Shown here piece after piece: positions 35,583 through 47,330 of a stretch of 64,000 bases of DNA. How positions within the stretch are numbered: the first letter of the stretch is position 1; each line of letters begins with the position of its first letter. This stretch comes from Hanleya hanleyi (taxonomy: Eukaryota > Mollusca > Polyplacophora > Lepidopleurida > Hanleyidae). The notes beneath the pieces were generated by a model that saw nothing but the letters and a program-made list of their open reading frames with translations, searched no databases and had not been told where the DNA came from. A program made the position numbers and the translations under genes. The stretch spans positions 19,083-83,082 of the forward strand of contig JAVTVY010018962.1 of the NCBI GenBank assembly GCA_036873755.1, in the 5' to 3' direction.

Positions 35583-36099
35583 CGATTTCGACGATCTTCA
35601 CGCGATTATCATACACGTGAAGAAAGGAGAATTCAAGCTCTTGAAGTCCACAATTGAACGGGTGGCCCCTGCGTGGGACTTGCTTAGCGTCCCGATATGC
35701 GTACACCACGATAAGCACCTGTGCATTGCACATTGAGGGTCTGTTGAGAGCTTTCCACTCTTCGTCTTACCAGGAGACCACATGCTCATTCTATGGGCTA
35801 GTGAATAGCTGTGATGGTAGGCGCTTATGCATATAGCCCATGCACACGCATCCTGATCTGAGTTTTCTCTACTACTCAGGCCGTTACTAATGACGTCACT
35901 TCCTGTTCAAACCTCCCCGAGTGTCGCCTACATCACGAGCGCTTCCCGAACCCATCCCATTTCCACCTCATTTTCCACCACCGTCCACCTCATTCTCTCC
36001 ACATCAAAAGTTAGCAGAGATCACCTTTATTTACTACTGGTGGCTCTCTCCTTCTCGCTGATCCGCAGGTGCTCTCATAATGACGACTGATATATTGAT

Positions 36100-37920
36100 T
36101 TTGGGAGGAGTCCAATGAAAATATTATCTGCAGACATCAATAAATTAAACATCAAGTGCTTTCCCAGCTTGATCTAATTGTTCTAGTCTCAGCTTTCAAA
36201 ACCTTGTTCATTTCACAGACGATGCGTTTTTAATCTGTTTGAAAGTGTTATTTGTCGGCGTAATTCTCTGCTCATTTCACATGGAAAATAAACTGTCCGT
36301 GTAAATAATTGATAGTAGCGAACGTTCAGCGTCGGTCTATGCAGTGATGGGTATAATGCAAACTGAACTAAACCTTCTGTTTACCGAGTAGCGTTGGCTA
36401 ATAAGGGATTATTTTTCTCCATCTTCCACGTTTCGTGTTGTTTGAGTTCCAGGAAGCAAAACTTAGATGTCATTAGAAAATATAGACTACATAATAAACC
36501 AGGAAAATTAAGCAGAAATTCCAAATTATTCGAAGATATAAAAAAATATATTTTGTCGTACGGACAGAATCGAGAAAACGCAAAAGATAATATTTAAAAT
36601 ACTTTCCAATCAATTTACATAGAAACGTATTAAAGGTAACGTCGGGTATAGCAGTATACGTATATTTTCTAAATACCCGTACACATGAGGATATTTTCTT
36701 TGTCACATCTTTTGTCCCAGTTTGTTTGATGAACAATATTGAAGGCATCAGTCTATTCGCCGAATTCCCTTTGATCGTATGCAGAAAAAAACGAACAAGT
36801 GTCATGTGTTAACTTTCAGCTCTATACGTACACAAGGGTGTAAATAAATGATAAAGTAAGAATGGCGATGCCTTTCACAGTTGCGGGTTGCTTTTCAGAC
36901 ATCTACTGTCGGCCGGTCTCTTTAATATTTCACAGAATCATATTTGATGTCATGTAGATCTCAACACCAAGTTCTATTTTCTGATTTACGTAACCATTTG
37001 GTGGCCATGTTATAATTTACCCCAAAAACGTTCTATCATCTTGTCCGGAGTTCCTCGTGATTTTTTTTAAAGCAATATGGACGCCATTGACCAATAAATC
37101 TCGCCGGGTTTAGAAGTTACGGATTTGTACGGGGAATGCTACTATATATGTAAGGTATATACTGTATACGAAGGTATAACTTATGAGCCAGCATGGCTCA
37201 GATTGTAAGAGCAACTCCACGGATTGAAGGATTCGTGAATTCCATTCCCGCGCACGGCTAAATAATTCTTTCGTTCGAAAAATATTTCCATATATATAAA
37301 TTGCTTCGTTGGGGGCTTTTCTCCATACTAAATTGTCATTTCTATTCTTTTTATGTGTTATCGGACACTGCGATTCCGAATATGATGGTTTCGAAGTCAA
37401 GAAATATATCTGTTACGATGGAAACACCAGTATAGATGGCGCTTTTGACTGAAATTACGAACTAAGCTAATCGCTTCGATATTTCGTAGGGAATATCCTA
37501 TATGGCGTAAGTCTCAATCCCAAGTTCCATTTCCTGATCCAAAGATCTATTTGGCGACACTCTTGAATTGCTTGGACATAATTTACTTTACATACGTCAA
37601 TGATTAATATCAGCGCATCTTACATTCTGCCCGAGAAAACAATATATCCGCCGGTTCGTAACATTTATATATAATGGATTCTGCACATTTAGATGTGACG
37701 GATTTGGACCAAAGTGGCGGACACCGCAATGTAAAAAAAATTGTGGGTTTTTTCAGCTTGAAAGTCTTTCCAATTGTCATCGTCGCTACAATATTCCCCG
37801 ATGATACATGCAATCCATTTATTGACGTTCGTGGCTGAATATGCTGATTTCAATTCCAAGCCGAGAGTTACTTACCACGCCATTGGAACACTATATCAGT
37901 GAAACCGAACACGCTTTCGG
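36100..37920. other. No gene recognised; diverged repeat similarity to 44.7-45.3 kb
   Basis: Stretches such as GAAGTTACGGATTTG and GCGATTCCGAATATG recur near 44750-44800, so part of this interval belongs to a diverged dispersed repeat. A tRNA-like A-box/B-box pair at about 37182-37260 may be a SINE head but is weak. Confidence 0.4.
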
Positions 37921-37924
37921 TGGC

Positions 37925-38325
37925 GATGGGATGCGGTGAATAATAACAAACTTCATGAGTTCAAAAAAATTGCAAGTTATACTCATCTGAGCAGCCAGAA
38001 ACGTTTCGATCAAACCATGATCAGGCGATGTAGAATCGGCCATACACGATTAACTCACGAACATTTACAAAATGGAAAGAGTCAGTCCCAAGGTATATTC
38101 CATGCCATGAAGATCTCACGGTGAAACATATTCTTACTACTTTAGAAGATCTTTTTAGTCGGTTTAGGGAGGATTGCATCTTGGGTTATTTGAGAGAAAT
38201 CGGTTTGTTGCATATGTTTTAATGTGCATATGTTATTGGCTTGAGTACTTGGAATTTTGTTTGATCGTCGCTATATAGCTGAAATATTGCTGAACGCGAC
38301 ATTAAACCTTAATTCTCTCTCTCTC
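37925..38325 (+). mobile_element. I/Nimb-like LINE 3' end
   Basis: It contains RRCRIGHTRLTHEHL, the LREIGLLH-type end, the 3' UTR block AGCTGAAATATTGCTGAACG and a (CT)n tail. The ORF is disrupted. It abuts the left arm of the PolB palindrome. Confidence 0.85.
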
Positions 38326-38349
38326 CCGATGGCCGAGAGAGTAGTCTCT

Positions 38350-39425
38350 AATGAATATCTGGGGTCGTATTTAGAAGCAGATAACTCTTGTTTGGGGGAG
38401 CCGCGGGGAGTTATCTCCCCTGATTTGGTGATGTCATGTTCCGATCATAGGTCACATCCGGGTCAAAGGTCACATTTGGGTCAAATGTCACCTGTGGTGA
38501 TGCGGTCAATTCCGGGTCAAATCTCCTCGGACGGAAGGGAGTCCCCATCCATGTAAATTCCCAGTCACGCCAAATGTTACTGTCGATTCGCCTGAATCTA
38601 CGGCAATGTCCGGTCATCTCCGAGAATGTCCAGAGGGCAATCGAGGTCAAGGACAGACAGGGAATTGTGAGAGAAGGACATTTGAATGGATTTTTTAGGG
38701 TCGATCACGTCGTGGTTGGGTGCATGTAAAACTAGGATTTGTCTTGAAAATATAAAATCCAGGAACACAGGCTTTATTTCTAAAACTATGCAAAACCCAT
38801 ATCAACCAGCCCTACATGTGCTATTATCAGTTCCCAGTGGCCTGCCGAGAGGTGCAGTGTGTGATAGTAGGCGCCTGCAAAATAATTCACAGCAGAAGCG
38901 GAAAGCGGAATTTACCCCTGGTGAGTCGTAGAAATGGGAATTTTGTTGTGGTTGAGATTGTGTATTCCTTCAATTTCGAAAAAAAAGATCGAATCAAGGG
39001 AAGTTATCCAGTTAACTCTTAGTGTAGAGAAAGCAGAAAATCTAGTATATTTGCCCTATGACATTTGTGAAGAGTATTACAGTAAAGCTGTAACGCCTTA
39101 TCTTAACGACTTGACGCCTTAACACCCTATCTTAACGCCTCATCCTAAGGCCTTAACGCCTAGATGCCTTAACCCTCTATCTTAACGCCTTAACACCCTA
39201 GCATACGTGGTCCAAATGGGGACAGGGAGGTATTCTATTGAAGCTCTTGTCGTGTAGTGGTGATAGGCGCATGGACACCCGGAAGTAGTAGGGAAGGGCA
39301 GTTTTGGAGGTGCGCATGAGTGAGTTGGTGGGTGGGCTGATGAGTGAGAGAGTTAATGAGTGAGTGATTGAGTGTGGTCGTGGTGAGTAGTAGGTAAAAC
39401 TCATTTGAAGTCTCATTGACCTCAA
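38350..39425 (+). repeat. Left arm of the 6.2-kb palindrome around PolB
   Basis: It matches the inverse of 42430-44515 in consistent order: GCAGATAACTCTTG with GGGGGAGCCGCGGGG (38380s), CCCCATCCATGTAAATTC (38545s), GAAAATATAAAATCCAGGAACACAG (38747s, in blocks), GAAAATCTAGTATATTT (39032s), CTATTGAAGCTCTT (39234s) and GTGCGCATG (39310s). Confidence 0.85.
39085..39200. repeat. CTTAACGCC-type short tandem repeat
   Basis: Variants of CTATCTTAACGCCTTAACAC repeat here. The inverse (GGCGTTAAGATAGGGCGTTA) repeats at 41958-42200 and 42670-42810, in the other side of the palindrome. Confidence 0.85.
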
Positions 39426-39443
39426 AAATTTGCATATGACCTC

Positions 39444-39810
39444 TGTGACGTCACAGCGACAGCCAATCAGAAGCGAGTATTTTGAGAGAGGTCAAGTATG
39501 GCGGCTGTGTGGTGGTGGTGGGCGGCTGTGTGGTGGTGGTGGTCAAAATGGCGGCTGTGTGGTGGTGGTGGTCAAAATGGCGGCTGTGTGGTGGTGGTGG
39601 TCAAAATGGCGGCTGTGTGGTGGTGGTGGTCAAAATGGCGGCTGTGTGGTGGTGGTGGTCAAAATGGCGGCTGTGTGGTGGTGGTGGTCAAAAGGGCGGC
39701 TGTGTGGTGGTGGTGGTCAAAATGGCGGCTGTGTGGTGGTGGTGGTCAAAATGGCGGCTGTGTGGTGGTGGTGGTCAAAATGGCGGATTGTAGAAAAACG
39801 TATAAAAGGA
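39444..39810 (+). promoter_or_regulatory. Composite promoter of PolB: CRE, CCAAT, YY1-like array, TATA
   Basis: It holds TGACGTCA at 39446-39453, CCAAT at 39463-39467, ten 29-base units each with AAAATGGCGGC (YY1-like core), and TATAAAAG at 39801-39808, followed by a leader of CCTGC-CTGACC repeats. The CRE block (TGTGACGTCACAGCGAC) and the last 150 bases recur inverted at 61.64-62.19 kb. Regulatory activity is inferred from motif content. Confidence 0.65.
39496..39790. repeat. 29-bp tandem repeat, 10 units
   Basis: The unit is GTCAAAATGGCGGCTG plus TGTGGTGGTGGTG. Copies are almost identical. As 29 is not a multiple of three, a repetitive peptide can be read in all three frames; none is a gene. 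Confidence 0.95.
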
Positions 39811-39924
39811 GGCGATTTTTAGCGGTGGGGTGTATTCATTGCACTACTTGCCTGACTTACCTGACCTGACCAGCCTGACCTGCCTGCCTCACCTCTAGCC
39901 TGCCTGCCCTGCCTGCCTACCAGC

Positions 39925-41880
39925 TTGTATGAGACGTGGAGAGAAAGCATGAGACGTGGAGAAGATTTTCCCTGGGACCCAGCAGCACCTCCAGTTGAAG
40001 TTTTACCCCAAGACGAGCGTGTCAGGGACATTTATCGACGTCACTGGGCTACCATACGCCATTGTTTTCACCGTGACCGTCGTCTATTGGACTTGTATAA
40101 CTTTCGACTGCAAGACCTCACGTATCTGTCTACCTATGCCGAGAACATTTTCACAGATCAGGTGACAGCGTTCAAGTTGAATATGACATTCGGGTACATT
40201 TTACGGCACAAGGAGACGGATCAGGTGCGGTATTATTATCCCAGCAATAATACCTATGTGTTTTATCAGCCGTTCACGGTGACGGATGCGATTTCTCTGG
40301 AGCCACTCATCGACCAACTGACTACGTTGGATCCATTGGAATGGGCCCGGTTGCAACGCCCCAATACCCAATGGCTTGTGGAAATGGTGACTAACGTCAC
40401 ATTTTTCGTCACGAAAATGAGAGATCATCCTATCGGTGCTCCTGTACTACTACCCCCTTGGCTGCTTCATCGAAAAGGCCTGTATGCATTAACAGCAGGG
40501 GGACACGGGCCCTACAAAGACCGGAAATGTCTGTTTCGGTGTTTGGCCGTGCATGTGGACGAGTGTGATCCCAAGCGTTGTGAGAGAGTGGCCAATGACT
40601 ATTGGGAACAGTATTTACAGCAGCAAGACTTGGATGAGCGGCACTTCCGTGGAGTTCCGTTCAAGAATTTGGATGATGTGGAAACACTGTTCAACCTCAA
40701 TATCTTTGTATACCGATTACGATGCGAGGAGGATACATTTGTGGCTGAATTGGTTCGTCGTTCAACAGAACGGTATGCTTCTACAATGAAAGTCAATGTG
40801 TTCGACGACAATGGCGTCAGTCATTTTCCGCTGATCTACAATATGAGCCAGTACGCTCAGTCTTACAGTTGTGCCCAATGCCATCGGGTGTTTCACCGTT
40901 CCCCCGACTTACATCGCCACGAGAAAATCTGTACGAACGTTGTGAAGCGAGTATATCCGGGTGGTGTGTATCATAATACGCCTACTATTTTCCAGGAACT
41001 GGCCGATGAGGGTCTGATCATACCGGAGGCGGACCGTTATTTTCCCTACCGGGCGTGTTACGATTTTGAGGCCCTGTTGGAGCCCATGGACATGTTTTCA
41101 GCGAAAACGCAGTGGACGCAGCGCCATATTCCTCTGAGTGTCAGTATTTCGAGCAACGTACCTGGCTATGACACTGCACCGGTGTGTTTCGTGTCTACCG
41201 GGGATTCCCATGAGTTGATCAGCCGCATGATGGAATATTTAAGAAGAAATCAGTGCGGCCAGTACGGAATTGTTGGTGTCCAAGTTCCAGGACGTACTGG
41301 ACCAACTGGACGATCGCATTCCTATACCGGGTGTAGCGTTTAGTGACGATGAAGAGTCCGAGTCCGAGTTGGAGCGCGAGTCGGAGCCCGAGTCGCAGTC
41401 CCTGCAGTCGCAGGATGTGCCTTTACCGAAACCGTATGCGGAGAAATTGAAAGTGCGCTTCCTACAATATCTAGGCCAGTTACCGGTGCTAGGTTTCAAC
41501 TCGGGGCGATATGACTTGAACATGGTGAAGGAATTTCTTTACCCCTACTTGGCCCAGGCGAATACCATCAAGTCCGTCATCAAGAAGATCAATAATCATA
41601 TGGCCCTCACTACCACATCACTGCATTTCCTGGATGTACGGAACTACTTAGCTCCTAATTATAGCTATGATCAGTGGGTGAAGGCGTATGACTGTGCACA
41701 AACCAAAGGGAGGTTCCCTTACACGTATATATCGACGCTCGATTGTTTGGAGGAAACACAGTTGCCACCCCGGGATGCGTTCTTTGATGATTTGAAGCAA
41801 GTGGAATGTCCCGATAACGCTACTTCCGGTGATGACGTCCCTTCTGGTGATGACGTCACTTTCATCAATGGTCAAGTTAC
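39925..41880 (+). pseudogene. PolB (protein-primed type) N-terminal, OTU-like and exonuclease region; polymerase domain missing
   Basis: The ATG at 39925 follows the TATA box by about 120 bases. Residues 34-165 are the conserved N-terminal block shared with the 0.2-1.05 kb copy. At 199-210 DRKCLFRCLAVH, with a later SHFPLI at 299-304, resembles the Cys and His motifs of OTU-like proteases found fused to adintovirus-type PolB. A C2HC finger follows at 316-336. CYDFEAL (about residue 380) is exonuclease motif I (D-x-E). An extra base near 41244 shifts the frame; coding continues to GFNSGRYDLN (exonuclease motif II) and a DQWVKAYD region that may be motif III. At about 41880 the gene runs into the terminus of a retroelement, and the polymerase motifs are absent. 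One frameshift in 1.9 kb suggests the copy is fairly young. Confidence 0.8.
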
Positions 41881-41935
41881 AAGCGTCTGGTCCGTCATTC
41901 ATAATCCAACCGTTGTCCAACAAAAAAAATCAAAG
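41878..41935 (-). mobile_element. Retroelement terminus fragment inside PolB
   Basis: ACAAGCGTCTGGTCCGTCAT followed by TCATAATCCA matches the 3' terminus shared by the elements at 29.84 and 34.69 kb. A weaker piece recurs at about 43720. It marks the point where PolB homology stops. Confidence 0.7.
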
Positions 41936-41949
41936 CACGTGTGTGATTG

Positions 41950-42230
41950 GACGGTTGACAATGCGTTAAGGCGTTAGGACAGGGCTTTAAGGCGTTGCGA
42001 TTGAGCGTTAACATAGGGCGTTAATGTGTTGGCACGGGCGTTAAGACGGGGCGTTAAGGGGGTAATGACGGGCGTCACTACATTTCGACGAATTAGTGCC
42101 AATGCCATGGGATATCTGGACCCACCAGGGCTTCTGATATAATTCACCATGGCGTTGAAGCGTTAAGATAGGTGTTGGTGGGCGTTCGATAAGGCGTTAA
42201 AATAGGCGCAGCTGCGTTGCCAGGGAATTC
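41950..42230. repeat. GGCGTTAAG-type short tandem repeat
   Basis: Irregular repeats of GGGCGTTAAG continue until about 42200, then recur at 42670-42810. Confidence 0.8.
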
Positions 42231-42429
42231 CCTTTCTCTCACTGCATCTATTGCTATGCATATAACCTTGACGTGTCTGAGACATAGTCAGCCTCTACGA
42301 AACTCCCCTTTCTCTATTACTTCTCAGTGCGTGTACGCGAATCATCTCCAGTCTGGTTCTACATGATAAAAGCTTCAATATGATACCCCCCACGCCCTAT
42401 TTGGACCACGGATGGTCCATCTCTTTCCC

Positions 42430-44515
42430 AAAAGGTTCATTCGAATGCAGTCCATCGCCACATATCGCCATCACCATCACCACACACACAAACATACAAA
42501 CACAAACAACCACGAAATAAACCACCACAGTCAGTGTGCAAATGTGCACATGCGCACTCCGAAACTACCCTCTCTTTACTATTCCCCAGTGCGAATATGC
42601 GCATCACCACTGACTACTCGGTAAGAGCTTCAATAGGATATCTTCCACTCATCGTTTGGACCAAGTATGTTATGATGTTAATGTGTTAAGGTAAGGCGTT
42701 AGGATAGGGCGTTATGACATCTAGGCGTTAAGATAGGGCGTTAAGGCGTTGGGTTAAGGCGTTAAGATAGGGCGCTAATGAGTCAAGGCGTTAGGTAAGG
42801 GCGTTAAGGCGTTACTGTAACTTTCCACAAGGTCATAGCGTAAATATACTAGATTTTCTCCTTTACCCACTACTAAGAGTCAACTGGATTACGTCCCTTG
42901 TTTTTGGGGCTTTTTCCCCCGAAATTGAGAGACTACACAATCTGACCTACAAGAAAAAAAGTTTTCTGCTTCTTTTGAAAATTAGTTCATGCACCCACTA
43001 TCCTAAACTGCACCTCTAGCCAGGCCACGGTCCGCTTGGGACCAATATTAGCCCATCTATAACTGGTTGATAGGGGTTTTCCATAGTTTTAAGGGTAAAG
43101 TCCGTGTTTCCAGATTTTATATTTTCATGGCAAGACCTAGTCTTACATGCTCCCACCCATGACTTGATCAGCGCCGATGGGCGCTTCACATGGATCTCAC
43201 CAACCCATAGTCAAAGAGGTCCATTCGAATGTCCGTTTCCCATAATCCCCTGTCTGTGCCTGCGCAACAGAGCCTTTCCGTAGCTCCACACCCATCTACC
43301 CACGAGATACCTCACACAACCCGTTCGGACCAATATTGGGCCATCTCGACCCCGAAACGTTTTTTTCTAAATTAATGCCCTTTTACCCAGAATTCTGTCT
43401 GCGCTTGCGTTGATGGACATCATTTCAACGACCCAACCATCCAGTCGGATTGTGCTCCACGCGGGCTTCACTATGACATCTCCCACGACCTATTCGAACA
43501 TGTAGTGGTGCACCACGAACTCAGGACGTCCACCGCCGACCTGCCTATGCACTACGTTTGCGCAATCAGAACTTTTCAGCGAAAATCACCCCATGACTAT
43601 GGGACCCCTACCATCGTCTTTTACAGGCAGAGACAGGAAAAAATAAGGTGCCGCACTCCATACCGCAAATGTCCTTGAGTGGGTCTCCGATTGGGACTAG
43701 ACCAAAGGCGTATATAGTACAAGCGTCTGATCCGTCATAGATCTGGCCTCTAGTTCAGAGTTGTCAAATCGATATCGCACGGGAATTTCCAAAATGAGAG
43801 CCACCATTTTATTTGTTTTGAAACCAGAGAGAAATACTGGTCACGAAATGCTGGAACCTGGGATGGCTCTGATGATAGACTTATATCATGGCACAGCACC
43901 TTAACATTGGCATGACTGTGAATTTACATTGATAGGGGACTTTCTGTCCGCGGAGGCGTGAAACGGAAGTGACCGCCTCACCACCGGAACTGATCTTTAT
44001 CCCGGATATAACCTTTGACCTGGACGTGACCTTTGATGCGGACAAGACGTACCGTATCAGGGGAGATAACACCCCGCGGCTCCCCCAAACAAGAGTTATC
44101 TGCTCCTAAATCATCTTCGTTTTATCAAGCCAATTTCTACGTTCCCGCTTCGAACTTCCCTTGATATATCTGGACCCCTTCAATGTTCAAATAACTTATA
44201 AATAGACACGAGACGTAACTGACCTCGAAAACATTTGAAATTCGAAATGGGTGGCACAAGAGCGTTATTGATTGGCTGACCTAATTAGTGGGCACCATAT
44301 TAGGAGGAAGGACACCGCTAATAGAGGATGATACCACTCTATGTGACTTCACCCGCAATCGATGTGTACGTTCTGACTGGTTCTGGTGAAATTTTCACCT
44401 CGGATTTTGAACGCTGAAGGGATCAGTTAAATCAAGGCAGGTTCGAAGTGGGAACGTAGAAATTGGCTGGATAAAATGAAGATGCTCCTAAATATGACCA
44501 CAGATATTCTTTATA
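42430..44515 (-). repeat. Right arm of the 6.2-kb palindrome around PolB
   Basis: It is the inverse of 38350-39425 but longer because of insertions: module-type sequence at about 43200-43890 and a MITE at 44112-44483. Arm homology resumes on both sides of each insertion; for example, the inverse of GAATATCTGGGGTCGTATTT lies at 44495-44515, just past the MITE. Confidence 0.8.
44112..44483. mobile_element. MITE with 43-bp terminal inverted repeats and 10-bp target duplication
   Basis: The left end ATCTTCGTTTTATC...GCTTCGAAC is the inverse, with four or so differences, of the right end GTTCGAAGTGGGAACG...ATGAAGAT. GCTCCTAAAT flanks both sides (44102-44111 and 44484-44493). A 9-10-base duplication with long TIRs suggests a Mutator-like non-autonomous element. 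No ORF. Confidence 0.85.
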
Positions 44516-44559
44516 TACTACATGAGAATTTATCTGGAATTGACACTATGGCATGTACC

Positions 44560-45480
44560 AAGATCCATTTGTTTCATTCAACGAGCTATTGTGAACCATC
44601 TTGAATTTTCTCCAGAAACATCAAAGGTTATCTTTTTCGAAAAACTGAACAGACTAATTTGAAGCTTTGCATACTTGATCGGAGAATCCGGGCCTCTCTG
44701 TTCTGTTAAACGATGTGACCGCCATAAACCAATCGATCGTCGGATTTTCAAGTTACGGATTTGGACGCAGAAATAAACTCCGCGATTCCGAATATGTGTT
44801 TACCAAGCTGATATTTACTCCGTCTTCATGGAGCCGCCAGGAGATTATCCTTCCCACTAAAATTTCGAATTTGACCGATCAGTGATACACAATATGTGAT
44901 ACACAATATGACATGTAGATACCAGTAACACTGATTGAACTTTCAGCGGCCATCTTGAATTGATCCTATAACCTTCCCAGATATCCGAAACCCCAAGATC
45001 GATGAACTCGGAACTTTGCATTCGTGACTGACGAATCAAGATCTCTTAAACTACCTCATGGGAAATAGGTCTGACCCAACATGGACACCATCGACCAATC
45101 AATTTCTCCCTATATATGATATATTTGATACCGCCATGCCGAATATGGTGATATTGAAGAGGAAGATTGTACTCTATTGCAACGAGAACGCTAGCAAACG
45201 TTACCTTCGACTAGAACTCCAAAGTCGGCCGATCGGTTGGACATTTGCTCAATGGCAGGTAGGACATAATATCGAGTACCATTTTCTGATTCAATGAACC
45301 ATTTGGCGACCATCTTGAATTTACTCTAAACCTCATAGGATCATCTTATTTTAAATCTCCAAGCCGATTTACTGGAAACATCCTCATGGGAACTTGTTCC
45401 TCAAAGCAATACGACAGTCATCGACTGATCAAAATTGTCAGATTTTCAAGTCATGGCTTTGGACGAGTGTTCCAGTCGCC
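44560..45480. repeat. Diverged repeat, period about 355 bp, three units
   Basis: CATCTTGAATT recurs near 44597, 44949 and 45311 with similar surroundings (CGGCGACC-ATCTTGAATT, ACC-AATCGATC, TTTTCAAGT-ACGG-TTTGGACG). Confidence 0.6.
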
Positions 45481-45499
45481 AGTGCTTGTCCTGGATGAT

Positions 45500-46470
45500 A
45501 CATGGCGCAGGTTCGAACTCAAACATGACACCCCACTATTACTGCCTTAAATCTCCAATATAAATCTGCAATTTTTGTACATTATGCTTCAATATTGTAG
45601 CTCAAATGTATCGGTGTATGTACTTTATACACTACTGATGACGTCGCTTTCGATCATGTGGCATGTATGTACATGTACCACACTTAACCCAAACTACAGA
45701 CAACCAAGTTCAAAATTGAAAAGTAACGCCACTACGCACCACATACGCCATATTAACTCCTCAATGCGACAGAAGATTGCCGTTATATACTACTTGGGCT
45801 CCGTTTGGAAAGTACGATAAGAAACCGCGAGGAGGCGACCCGAAAGAGCGATGGTTTGATATCAACGCGCGAACCCATTCCTGTCGTACCATCGCGATCC
45901 CGTATCGGCACATCGCTCTCAAGCTTTGTCCACAGTCGAAATACCGAGGTTTGGATAGCAAAACTCCTTCTGACGACTTTGTTTGAAGTGACAAATAGTC
46001 GCTCGGCATCGATAGCCCTCTCAGTGGTATAGAAAGGACCAATCGCTTAGTATTTGAGGCAGTGGAGAGAAATGCGGAGAAAACGGGGACGGTTGACCTT
46101 TGACCGTTGACCATGGACCTGGGGCTTGCTTGGCAACGTGGAAAATAGAGCAGAGGTCACGAGATGGAATCCTAAGAGGCGGAAACACGGACTTTACAAC
46201 AGCAACATGAGAGAAATCCCCCTAAAATGGAACTAGATGGCACAATATGGGCCCTACCGGATCGTGGAGGGTGTCAACGTGAAGTGCTCATCGAGATCAG
46301 TCACGCGATGGACGATTAATAGAATTTTCAGAGGAAGAAATGCAGAAAAACGGATTAGGAAAGCCGTCAAATGGGGCGCGGTAGGCCAATAGGGCTCCAC
46401 AGGGGTCGGGTTGGGAGCCCGCTTGAAGCGCTCGTCGGGGGTGATCACAAGAAGTAAATGGAAAATTAGC
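45500..46470. other. No gene recognised
   Basis: Open frames on both strands at 45761-46114 overlap each other. Neither has a recognisable motif. Confidence 0.4.
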
Positions 46471-46479
46471 ATTTTTCCT

Positions 46480-47330
46480 GAAAATATAAAATCCTGAAAC
46501 ACGGGTTTTATCCATAAAAATGAGAGAAACCGCCATCAAATCAGCCCAGGTGAACCGATATTGATCATAAGGGGTCACTGATATCTCATCCAAATATGAC
46601 GTACAAGGTGTGCAGACTACGTTCCTCGTGGTAAATACTGGAAATGACATCAGGTGCATATGCGCAGTCGAAGAATAGTAGCAAAAGCGGGAACTTTAGG
46701 GGTGCTTACGGACGTGTTTGGACAATCTGGGGGCCAACATTGCTCTAAATGGGCCGTGCAGGGTGCCATATTGAAAACCTCGGTATGTAGACCACGATTG
46801 GCGTGGCTTGTACAGAAAGTGGCATCAGGGTGTGCATGCTCAGTTAGGAAGTAGTAGCGAAAGCACGCCCCTGCACACCCCAAAACTCTCCGCTTCCACT
46901 ACTACTGCCCAACTGCGGATACACACCCTGTGACTTTCAGAACAAGACACAGCAATTGCTAGTCTACACAACGAAGGCTTCAATATGACACCCTGCACGC
47001 CCCATTTAGACATACGATGAACCCTACATCGCCCAAACTCGTCCCTACGTACCCGCAAAATGCCCGACTTCGCTAATACTTTTCGACTGAGCATGGGCAC
47101 TGTGATGTTATTCTCAGTACAAGCCACGCCCAGCCTAGTCTACCCAACGAGGGCCTCAAGTCGAGACCCTGCACTCCATATTTGGATGAGCTGTCTCTTC
47201 AATAGTTCAAATACGCTCCTGAGCACCTCCAAAATACCCACTGAGCATAATGACGTCACTTCACTTCAAGCGTCCTCTACACTTCAAGGGCTTTAATATG
47301 GCACCCTCCGTGACCACTTAGATAGATTTG
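46480..47330. repeat. Module repeat cluster
   Basis: Several 160-180-base modules occur in both orientations, with GCATATGCGCAG, GTAGTAGC-AAAG-GGGA, GGCCGTGCAGGGTGCCATAT and CATATTGAAAACCTCGGTATG. Related to 1.8-2.5 and 33.5-34.0 kb. Confidence 0.7.

Noticed and set aside
39430..39869. Open frames of 100-130 codons, rich in Trp, Gly or Val
   Set aside because: They are three readings of the same 29-bp repeat, which lies upstream of a TATA box; not coding.
45761..46114. Minus-strand 117-codon ORF as a host gene
   Set aside because: Plus-strand frames overlap it, no motif or splice signals support it, and flanks are repeats.
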